Shown here piece after piece: positions 22,446-29,276 of a stretch of DNA of 29,276 bases; the stretch's first letter is position 1; the number at the start of each line of letters is the position of its first letter. The notes beneath the pieces were generated by a model, which did not search any database, was not told the DNA's origin, and saw nothing but the letters and a program-made list of their open reading frames with translations. The DNA is taken from the NCBI GenBank assembly GCA_964558315.1, contig CAZLCL010000006.1:1-29276 (forward strand). The letters are read 5' to 3'. Source of the stretch: MWCM01 sp964558315 (GTDB lineage: Bacteria; Patescibacteriota; UBA1384; XYA2-FULL-43-10). Made by a program: the position numbers and the translations under genes.

Positions 22446-24497
22446 CTATTTTCGGGAAAGCTTTATCTTAATAAGCTTATCACCGTTGAGCGTAAATTCG
22501 ATTGGTAAACTACCTTTTTCATCAGAATTCTCAATTTTCAATGACGAATCTGAAGAAAAATTCAGCCTATATTGATAATTAGGCGTCCCCGGTTGTTTTT
22601 GTATTAACAATGAATAATATATCCCATCATTTTGCTCTTTTATGCCGGACTTAGTCACATAACCAATTTTCACTTCAGAGTATTCCGCAGGATTAGTGTT
22701 CATCCAAAACGAAATTTTTTCTTTTCCAGCTTCGCTATCAATTTTATATTGGCTTTCGCTATTAAATTGAGAATCATTGTGAGGTGAAAAATCCCCGCTA
22801 AGAGGTGAAAAATACTTGATGGTTAGTGTTTTGGGCAGTAATAATCTAACTAGATTGATATTAATGCCATCAGGCCAATTCCAACTACCGTTATGGATTC
22901 TTTTTAAATTAAGATTGTGTTCAATGTCAAAATTACTACCAATTAAAATATCATCGGCTACCAATTCATTAACATTTAGACTGCTTTTTGCTCCTTTAAT
23001 ATTGCTGGAATGTGAATAAATATAATCATAATCAGGATTTTTATTTACCGTTGCGCCATAATTCAATGATATAATTTTATTTTGAATATCATTATCCGTT
23101 GAAAATAACAATACATGCTTTTCTTTAATTAAATTCGGGAACAATGTTAACAATGAATTACTAAAATTTTTGTCAGATATTTTTGTAAAAGTTTTCTTAA
23201 TAAAAAGTGGCATCATTTCCGATAAAATTTTTTTGGGCTCATTCTCCTCTTTCGCCCCAGGACGAAGAAAATATTCTTTTTCCACTTCATTTTGGATATT
23301 ATCTAGAAAATTTTCTTTTGTAATTACTAAATTATATTTAGGCATTTCGATTTCTCCGATAATGCCTAATACTTCGGTGATTAAGGTGGTATCAATGGCA
23401 ATTATGCCGTCAATTTTTTGTCCGCTCTCTGTCTCGTAGAGATTTTTCACCATAGAAAAGCTTTCTTGGCCATCAATAGCATAATTTGAGTCTCTTAGAA
23501 ATATTTTTCCATCAGCTAAGACTTTAAACTCTTCGGGCGCTGTAACATTAATCCGGTCAGCAGAATTATTATCCAATTTATATATATTTGTTTGAAAATC
23601 AATTTTCTTAACACTGCCGTGATCTGTTTTCATCACCGCATATGAACCGATAAAGCCACCGCTCCCACGTATTTCAGCATTATTCTGGAAAAGAATTAAG
23701 ATGTTTCTTTGTGTATCTTCCGCCGCATACCATTTTAATAACGGTAAAACGCTTTTTTGGAAAAACTTGATAGAATCGCTTGATTTATCCATTTTTTCAA
23801 TAACTTGTGCCATGCCGACATCCGCGAACGCAATTTTATTTAATTGAATCCTGTTAACAATTTCAGTTAAATCGGAGATTTTCCCAGCTAAGTCGTCTAT
23901 TTTATTTACTAATCCTACAATATTTAAATCAATATTAATTTGAGTTGAGGAAGAGATTTCCTGCTCCGAAATAATTCCTCCATATTCCCGGGCAAGATCT
24001 CCCGTTGCTGTGCTCACAGAAATGATATTCTCAACAACAGATAGCAGTTTTTCAACATCTTCAAGATTGCTATTGTAATCCATTAAATGAAGATACTTAC
24101 TATCTTGCCCCCAAGATTGTAAATTTATTTTTAAATCATGAATTATCGCTCTGGCTTTGTTAGCATTAATTACCGCTTGATCAAAGTTATTATTATTAAG
24201 ATCGTTTATGCTCTCCTCTAGACATGTCTGAGCTTCTTGTGACTGTTTCTCTAGGTTTGCCAATACTGTGCTTCCTCTGCCAATTAATAACACAGCTAGA
24301 GACAACGTAAATATTACGTTCATAAATATTTTGCACACTTTGCCGTAATCAAACGCCTTAACTTTTTTGGGGGTATCAGCGCCCAACCAAAAATCGGCAA
24401 TGGAGATTCCGTTGCTTTGATTTTCATTCACGATTGAATTTTTTTCCGGAGACAAAAGTCTTTTTTTTCTGACTTTTACATCATGAAATTTTTTCAA
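22446..24497 (-). CDS. DUF4012 domain protein, membrane-anchored
   Basis: This is a 683-residue protein. A basic N-terminus and a hydrophobic helix (about 55-75) suggest a single-pass anchor. A helical region (about 80-240) follows, then a large extracytoplasmic DUF4012 domain with the family's characteristic ILFQNNAEIRGSGGFIGSYA segment. DUF4012 proteins are frequent in CPR genomes and often sit beside glycosyltransferases; their biochemical role is not established. The start is TTG at 24,497, directly after the stop of the GT4 gene. The GAGGG ribosome binding site is formed by the last codons of that gene, and no in-frame ATG is near. This tight junction implies coupled expression with the upstream glycan genes. 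Confidence 0.88.
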   Translation of the reverse strand: MKKFHDVKVRKKRLLSPEKNSIVNENQSNGISIADFWLGADTPKKVKAFDYGKVCKIFMNVIFTLSLAVLLIGRGSTVLANLEKQSQEAQTCLEESINDLNNNNFDQAVINANKARAIIHDLKINLQSWGQDSKYLHLMDYNSNLEDVEKLLSVVENIISVSTATGDLAREYGGIISEQEISSSTQINIDLNIVGLVNKIDDLAGKISDLTEIVNRIQLNKIAFADVGMAQVIEKMDKSSDSIKFFQKSVLPLLKWYAAEDTQRNILILFQNNAEIRGSGGFIGSYAVMKTDHGSVKKIDFQTNIYKLDNNSADRINVTAPEEFKVLADGKIFLRDSNYAIDGQESFSMVKNLYETESGQKIDGIIAIDTTLITEVLGIIGEIEMPKYNLVITKENFLDNIQNEVEKEYFLRPGAKEENEPKKILSEMMPLFIKKTFTKISDKNFSNSLLTLFPNLIKEKHVLLFSTDNDIQNKIISLNYGATVNKNPDYDYIYSHSSNIKGAKSSLNVNELVADDILIGSNFDIEHNLNLKRIHNGSWNWPDGININLVRLLLPKTLTIKYFSPLSGDFSPHNDSQFNSESQYKIDSEAGKEKISFWMNTNPAEYSEVKIGYVTKSGIKEQNDGIYYSLLIQKQPGTPNYQYRLNFSSDSSLKIENSDEKGSLPIEFTLNGDKLIKIKLSRK

Positions 24498-25592
24498 TTA
24501 CCCTCGCTTTTTATCCTCCATTATTATATCCACATATGATGCAAATGATTTTTTAAATATGTTTTCCGAAAATTCTTCTGCTCTGGCTCTAATTATTTTT
24601 CTATCAAATAAATTTTTGTTAAAATATTTCAGTGCATTATTGATTGCATCAGGCTCCTGCTTTTCAAAAAACACTCCTGTTTTGCCTTCAATTACCGTTT
24701 CACTTGCACCCCCTTTATTATATGCTATTACCGGTTTACCACAAGCCATAGCTTCTACAGGGACAATTCCAAAATCTTCCTCAGCCGCAAAAATAAATGC
24801 CTTCGCCTCTTGATATAGCTTTATTAATTCGCCATCAGATACTCTTCCGACAAATTTAATATTTTCCCCAGCATTTTTCTCCAAATGCTTTTTAAGAGGC
24901 CCGTCACCCGACACAATCAGATTCAGGCCATTCTTTTTAAAAGCTGTTATTACCACATCGGCTCTTTTGTAGTCAACCAATCGAGAGACAAAAAGGTAAT
25001 AATTTTTATCAATTTCATCTGGTAATAATTGAAATTTTGCAATATCCACAGGAGGATAGATCACTTCTGATTTGCGCCGATAATATTTATTAATGCGTTT
25101 TTGAATTGTTTTTGAATTAGCTAAATAGTAATCTGGACGTTGAGCCGCGGCATAATCCCATATTTTTAATTTATGTGATATTTTTTGGCGAAAATTTGAC
25201 AATTTGCCTTTTGAGGCTCTATTATCAATATCCGTTGACCAGAGATATCGGGTCGGTGTATGACAATAACAAAGATGGACAGTATCTGGTTTTGTGATCA
25301 CTCCCTTAGCCGCAAAAGTAGTATTACTTATTACTAAGTCATACTTTGACAAATCCAGCGACTCAAAAGCAAGCGGAGCAAATGGGATAAGAGCTTCCCT
25401 TTTATTACGAAATATTGAATATCTGTTTAGATAAGTCGTGTGAATTTGATAATTATTGAATACTTTCGCTTTGTTTGGCATATAAACCGATGTATAAATA
25501 TCGGCTTGAGGATATAGCTCCTTCAGACTTAAAAGAACTTTTTCGGCTCCCGATACGTTAGTGATCCAATCATGAATTAGAGCGATATTCAT
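24498..25592 (-). CDS. Glycosyltransferase family 4 (GT-B fold)
   Basis: This is a 364-residue GT4-type enzyme. The N-terminal Rossmann domain starts MNIALIHDWITNVSGAEKVL and holds HLCYCHTPTRYLW. The C-terminal nucleotide-sugar-binding domain has FVSRLVDYKRADVVI, the turn VSGDGPL, and the EX7E signature (E272 to E280, EEDFGIVPVE) followed by AMACGKPVIAYNKGGASE. It should transfer a sugar from a nucleotide donor to a growing lipid-linked glycan at the inner face of the membrane; the sugar cannot be read from sequence. It overlaps the end of the sugar-phosphate transferase gene by 23 bases and abuts the DUF4012 gene, so the three form one unit for surface polysaccharide or glycoconjugate synthesis. 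Confidence 0.92.
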   Translation of the reverse strand: MNIALIHDWITNVSGAEKVLLSLKELYPQADIYTSVYMPNKAKVFNNYQIHTTYLNRYSIFRNKREALIPFAPLAFESLDLSKYDLVISNTTFAAKGVITKPDTVHLCYCHTPTRYLWSTDIDNRASKGKLSNFRQKISHKLKIWDYAAAQRPDYYLANSKTIQKRINKYYRRKSEVIYPPVDIAKFQLLPDEIDKNYYLFVSRLVDYKRADVVITAFKKNGLNLIVSGDGPLKKHLEKNAGENIKFVGRVSDGELIKLYQEAKAFIFAAEEDFGIVPVEAMACGKPVIAYNKGGASETVIEGKTGVFFEKQEPDAINNALKYFNKNLFDRKIIRARAEEFSENIFKKSFASYVDIIMEDKKRG

Positions 25593-26845
25593 ATTTGCCC
25601 TTAAATAATTCGTAAATAATCAATCTTAAAGTCATTAATATTATTTTAAAGTCCAATATTATTGACCAATTTTCAACGTAATAAACATCGTAGCGTGCTC
25701 TTTCTTTAATTGAGGTATCTCCTTTTAAACCATGCACCTGAGCCCAACCCGTAAGACCTGATTTAACCTTATGTCTCTTTAAATAATCCGGAATTTTTTT
25801 ACCAAATTCGTCAACAAATTGTGGTTGTTCTGGTCTGGGTCCGACAAAACTCATATCACCTATAAGAATGTTATATAACTGAGGGAGCTCATCGATATTT
25901 GTTAATCTTAAAAACTTGCCAAAAGGTGTAATTCTATTATCATTATCTTGTGTCCAATAACGCCTCTCTTTGTCCTCCGAAACATGATACATAGAACGGA
26001 ATTTATACAAAACAAATTTTTTTTCATCTCTACCAACTCTTTCATGCGAGTATAAAATTGGACCTTTGGAAGATATTTTTTGAATTATCGCAACAATTAG
26101 CATTATGGGTGATAACAAAAGGATAAATATGATTGAAAATATTATATCCGAAAATCTCTTGATAATTCTGCCCCACCCCTCAAGCGGAGTCGTATTTATC
26201 TCTAGCATCTGCAAGTAACCGATTTTTACAGGCACTGCTCTTAAGGCTGAGTCCGGGGTAAGAGCGGGTATATATTTAATTATAATATTATTTTGTGTGC
26301 AATAATCTACAATTTTTTTCAGCAAATCGCTATTAATTTTGCTATCGCAAATAATAATCTCATCAACTTTATNNNNNNNNNNNNNNNNNNNNNNNNNNNN
26401 NNNNNNNNNNNNNNNNNNNNNNNNNNNNNNNNNNNNNNNNNNNNNNNNNNNNNNNNNNNNNNNNNNNNNNNNAAATTACTAATATTATGCTTAGTATCCA
26501 AGTTACTATTAAAATAAAGCGTGAATATTGAGTTTCTTGAGAAAAAAACAAAGCTAAAACTACTATAGAGAATGATATAGTATTAGAAGATAATATCCCG
26601 TAAAGCTCAATTGATTTTGATTGATTGATTCTGTTGTTATATAACCCTGATAGTGCATAATTTGCAATCATCACAGGCACCGTGTAAAGAGAGAGCAAAA
26701 TATATCCACCAATGCCGGAGACGAATTCGACTGTTCCAATTTCGATACTACCACGCAATAAGAATCCTATCAGAAAAGAAGATATTATCATTAATATATC
26801 CACAGGCAACATGACGAACGTAAAAAATAATTCGACTTTTTTCAT
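25570..26845 (-). CDS. Polyprenyl-phosphate sugar-phosphate transferase (WbaP/WcaJ type), interrupted by an assembly gap
   Basis: The N-terminal part (26,845 down to the gap) has four hydrophobic helices, and the C-terminal part is the bacterial sugar transferase domain. That domain has a membrane re-entrant helix (SDIIFSIIFILLLSPIMLIV), GPILYSHERVGRDEKKF with YKFRSMY, and DMSFVGPRPEQPQFV. The enzyme would load the first sugar-1-phosphate onto undecaprenyl phosphate and so start glycan assembly. The 100 N at 26,373-26,472 lie inside the gene, and the frame is not kept across it (1,276 bases in all), as expected for a gap of unknown size. The CoA-binding-like middle region is partly lost in the gap; what remains on the near side reads VDEIIICDSKINSDLLKKIV. 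A start at the internal TTG 26,325 is therefore only apparent. Its promoter is at 26,857-26,885. Confidence 0.88.
26373..26472. other. Assembly gap of 100 N
   Basis: Exactly 100 undetermined bases, the conventional placeholder for a gap of unknown length in a scaffold. Protein homology on both sides says the same gene continues across it. Confidence 0.98.
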
Positions 26846-26856
26846 AAGCTAAGTAA

Positions 26857-26885
26857 ATTTTACTATTAAAAAAAGAATAATTCAA
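26857..26885 (-). promoter_or_regulatory. Promoter of the glycan gene cluster
   Basis: On the minus strand TTGAAT (26,880-26,885) and TAAAAT (26,857-26,862) are separated by 17 bases. The predicted start near 26,850 is about five bases from the ATG at 26,845, so the first gene would have an almost leaderless mRNA. Confidence 0.6.
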
Positions 26886-26949
26886 TCTTGCTAATAAATA
26901 ATATCCCATAACCAGACCACTCTTTCAATTTGCTTTTTAGTATATATTA

Positions 26950-27054
26950 CTGATACGCTAAGTTCGCAAACTGGTTCTTCTTATGAAGGACTGGTTTGAC
27001 GCACGCTTACAATCTGGTTGCTACCAGTCTACATGAGAGGGAGAGTGTTGCCTT
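26950..27054. other. Composition junction with short hairpins before purL
   Basis: AT-rich sequence changes to GC-rich sequence within about 100 bases. The stretch contains GTTCTTC/GAAGGAC (26,974-26,991, loop TTAT, one G-U) and CTGGT/ACCAG (27,014-27,027). CTGGTT appears three times (26,971, 26,991, 27,014). A GAGAGGGAGAG purine run (27,035-27,045) can serve as ribosome binding site for purL. Whether this is a natural insertion boundary or a misjoin cannot be decided from the window. Confidence 0.5.
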
Positions 27055-29276
27055 ATGGAATTGCAGTTACATCGCAACCTCGGAGGAGGGAGCGAGCACC
27101 GATTCTACATCGAGTTGTTATCTCACCTCACTCCCGAAAAGGAAGCGATACTACGCTGGTGTTTGGCTGAGACCTACGACCAAGATGGCCTCAGCCCCAA
27201 CTCTTTTCTAGCCGAATGCCGGGACGTCCTGGAAACCGGCCCTAATCTGCGCACCACGACCCCGTGGAGCACCACCGCCTTGGACATCTTCAAGGCCTGC
27301 GGCCTGACAGAGATCGGCCGCATCGAATTCACCAGACGCATCGGAATCGACACACCCATGACCGAAGAGGAGCGGGCTACCATGCTCGCTACCCTTTACG
27401 ACCGCATGACAGAGATGCCCTACGACGACTTCAGAGGCTTCCCTGAACCGGAGACTCCCAAGCCCGTCAAGATCGTGCCTGTGCTCGAACACGGCATGGA
27501 CGCTATCGTCCAGATCAACGACGAGCTAGGACTCGGCATGGAGCCTCAGGACATCAACTTCTGCAAGTGGTTGTTCACCGAACTCCTGAAGCGTGACCCT
27601 ACCGACGTGGAGATGTTCCAGATCGGGCAGGCCAACTCCGAGCACTGCCGCCACAAGCGCTTCCGTGGGCAGTACACCATCGATGGTGTGCTTCAGCCCC
27701 GAAGCATGTGGGATGTCGTCAAGGGCATCTACCACGCTAACATCGGTAACTCGGTCCTCGGTCTGTGCGACAACTCTTCCGCCCTGCGCGGCCGGCAGAT
27801 GAGTGTGATCATTCCGATCACCGCCGGTATCGCCAGTCAGCTACACAAGATCGAGCGACTGATCCACTACATCCTGACTGTGGAAACGCACAACTTCCCG
27901 ACCGGCATCGCACCCTATCCTGGTGCCGCCACCGGCCAGGGAGGTATGCAACGCGACCTCCTCGGCACAGGGCGTGGCGCCGATATGTTGATGGCTGGCG
28001 CCGGCTACATCGTGGATCACCTCAATGATCCCAAGCACCCTTTGTCGTGGGAAATGGATGGCTGGGTCCACCCGCCCGAGCTAGCTTCCTCCCTGCAGAT
28101 CATCAACGAAGCTTCACTAGGCGGCTCTGACTACCTCAACTGCATCGGCGTGCCCGGCACTTTCGGCTATTGCCGCAGCTTCGCTCTGACGCTGCCGGAT
28201 GGCAGTCGCCGGGGCAAGTACAAGCCGACCATGACGGCTATGGGCTGTGGCACCATTGACGATGAGAACCTCATCAAGGGTGAACCGGAGGTAGGGCTGC
28301 TAGCCCTCCAGCTGGGCGGTCCTGCTTTGCGGGTCGGCCTTGGTGGTGGTGCCGCCAGCTCCATGAGCCAAGGTGACAACAGCGCTGAGCTCGACTTCAA
28401 TGCCGTTCAGCGCGACGACCCCTACATGGAGCAGCTGGTCTGGCGCGTCATCCGGGCCTGTATTGAGCTCGGCCAGAAGAACCCGATCGTGCTGATACAC
28501 GACCTCGGAGCCGGCGGGTCGCTGAATGCGTTGACCGAAGCCCTGCTCCCCAAGGGCGGGCGCATTGATCTGCGCAAGTTGCCTGTCGGCGACAAGAGCC
28601 TCTCGACGCTGGAGATCTGGGGCAATGAAGCCCAGGAGCGCATGGCAATCCTCATTCGACCCGAGGATCTGCAGTTTTTCATGGACATCTGCACCCGGGA
28701 AAAGGCTCCCTGCGCCGTAGTCGGCGAAGTGACCGGTGACGGATGGATCGAGCTCTTCGACTCTGAAGACGGTTCCTCCCCCGTTCACCTGCCGCTGCGT
28801 GAGATCCTGGACAACCTGCCGCAACAGTCCTTCAGCGACAAGAGTGTGCCGATGCATCTGGAACCGATGAGGCTTCCGGCGAACACCACAATCAAGGAGC
28901 TGCTCAGCAATGTGATGCGTCACCTAAGCGTCTGCTCGAAGCGTTTCCTTACGGAAATCGCTGACTCCAGCGTGGGTGGCTGCATCATCAGCCAGCAGAC
29001 CGTCGGCCCCAACAGCATTCCGCTGGCCGACTTTGCCTTGGCCGCCCCCTCCTTCGACGACCCTTACGGGGTGGCAGTGGCTGTGGGTGAGCAACCTGTC
29101 AAGGGTCTCATATCTCCCGAAGCGCTGGCCAGGCTCGGAATCGCCGAAGCCCTGATGAACCTGGTAGGTGCCGGCATCACCAGTATCAAGGATGTGAAGT
29201 TCTCGGCCAACTGGATGTGGCCGGCCAAGGAACCCGGTGAAGCCGCCAAGATCTTTGCTGCTCTCCTGACCACCGA
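27055..29276 (+). CDS. purL: Phosphoribosylformylglycinamidine synthase, large form (PurL), partial, GC-rich
   Basis: The frame from ATG 27,055 stays open for 740 codons to the window end, so the 3' part of a protein of about 1,300 aa is missing. I translated it directly. It shows PWSTTALDIFKACGL, GQANSEHCRHKRF, VETHNFPTGIAPYPGAATG, GGGAASSM with LDFNAVQRDDPYMEQ, IHDLGAGG, LEIWGNEAQERMA, and FSANWMWPAKEPGEA. All are in the order of large-type PurL/PFAS (N-terminal, FGAM synthase 1 and start of FGAM synthase 2 domains). The enzyme turns FGAR, glutamine and ATP into FGAM in purine synthesis. Some segments, such as THNFPTG, recall eukaryotic PFAS. A stop codon blocks any earlier start. Codons are strongly G/C-ending, unlike every other gene here, and no other pur gene is seen. 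Confidence 0.93.
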   Translation, partial: MELQLHRNLGGGSEHRFYIELLSHLTPEKEAILRWCLAETYDQDGLSPNSFLAECRDVLETGPNLRTTTPWSTTALDIFKACGLTEIGRIEFTRRIGIDTPMTEEERATMLATLYDRMTEMPYDDFRGFPEPETPKPVKIVPVLEHGMDAIVQINDELGLGMEPQDINFCKWLFTELLKRDPTDVEMFQIGQANSEHCRHKRFRGQYTIDGVLQPRSMWDVVKGIYHANIGNSVLGLCDNSSALRGRQMSVIIPITAGIASQLHKIERLIHYILTVETHNFPTGIAPYPGAATGQGGMQRDLLGTGRGADMLMAGAGYIVDHLNDPKHPLSWEMDGWVHPPELASSLQIINEASLGGSDYLNCIGVPGTFGYCRSFALTLPDGSRRGKYKPTMTAMGCGTIDDENLIKGEPEVGLLALQLGGPALRVGLGGGAASSMSQGDNSAELDFNAVQRDDPYMEQLVWRVIRACIELGQKNPIVLIHDLGAGGSLNALTEALLPKGGRIDLRKLPVGDKSLSTLEIWGNEAQERMAILIRPEDLQFFMDICTREKAPCAVVGEVTGDGWIELFDSEDGSSPVHLPLREILDNLPQQSFSDKSVPMHLEPMRLPANTTIKELLSNVMRHLSVCSKRFLTEIADSSVGGCIISQQTVGPNSIPLADFALAAPSFDDPYGVAVAVGEQPVKGLISPEALARLGIAEALMNLVGAGITSIKDVKFSANWMWPAKEPGEAAKIFAALLTT

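Noticed and set aside
27174..29273. Multiple frames of 60-207 codons on both strands in the GC-rich end
   Set aside because: All are shadows of the uninterrupted 740-codon purL frame, which has the domain motifs.
1..29276. CRISPR arrays, tRNA or rRNA genes, transposase genes
   Set aside because: No regularly spaced repeats, tRNA cloverleaf, rRNA core or transposase motif was seen on either strand.

Overview
Most of this window (about 1-26,950) is low-GC bacterial chromosome that reads like a Candidate Phyla Radiation (Patescibacteria) genome. The reasons are compact housekeeping genes, several small membrane proteins without recognisable families, a DUF4012 protein next to a GT4 glycosyltransferase, a very short DnaJ, and standard stop-codon use (gyrA ends in TGA). 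This is judged from gene content only; no phylogeny was possible. The last ~2.2 kb (27,055 to the end) is a GC-rich open frame for the large form of PurL. Its base composition is so different that it is either a recent transfer or a scaffold misjoin. A run of exactly 100 N at 26,373-26,472 shows that the sequence is a scaffold.

Layout. 1-2,260: two minus-strand genes (an 83-aa membrane protein and a 443-aa unknown with a leaderless-type promoter) and a divergent plus-strand unit (promoter, folded leader, 67-aa membrane protein, terminator). 2,259-3,262: yebC with a small partner. 3,263-4,174: no protein gene; it holds three small hairpins, a GAATNNN heptad repeat, and a strong promoter driving a GC-rich, heavily folded ~470-nt region that I call an unidentified large ncRNA. 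4,175-6,524: ComEC, split into a channel part and a metallo-beta-lactamase part at an A6 run. 6,752-10,911 (plus strand): the chaperone block grpE, dnaK, a 216-aa anchored protein and a minimal dnaJ; dnaK has its own palindromic operator and folded leader. 10,937-26,845 (minus strand): a 59-aa membrane protein, obgE, a LysM-CHAP wall hydrolase, cdaR-cdaA (c-di-AMP), infB, gyrA-gyrB, then a cell-surface glycan cluster (DUF4012 protein, GT4, polyprenyl sugar-phosphate transferase).

Functional themes are DNA uptake (ComEC), protein folding (GrpE/DnaK/DnaJ), translation and ribosome assembly (IF-2, Obg, YebC), supercoiling (gyrase), wall and c-di-AMP homeostasis, and surface polysaccharide synthesis. 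Promoters are unusually easy to read: most match TTGNNN-17-TATAAT closely, and several sit so near the start codon that the mRNA would be leaderless.

The strongest candidates for something undescribed are the folded RNA at 3,515-3,986, the pseudoknot-plus-sequestered-SD leader at 1,793-1,936, and the switch-like dnaK leader at 7,388-7,537. All three are hand-folded and need covariation or expression evidence.
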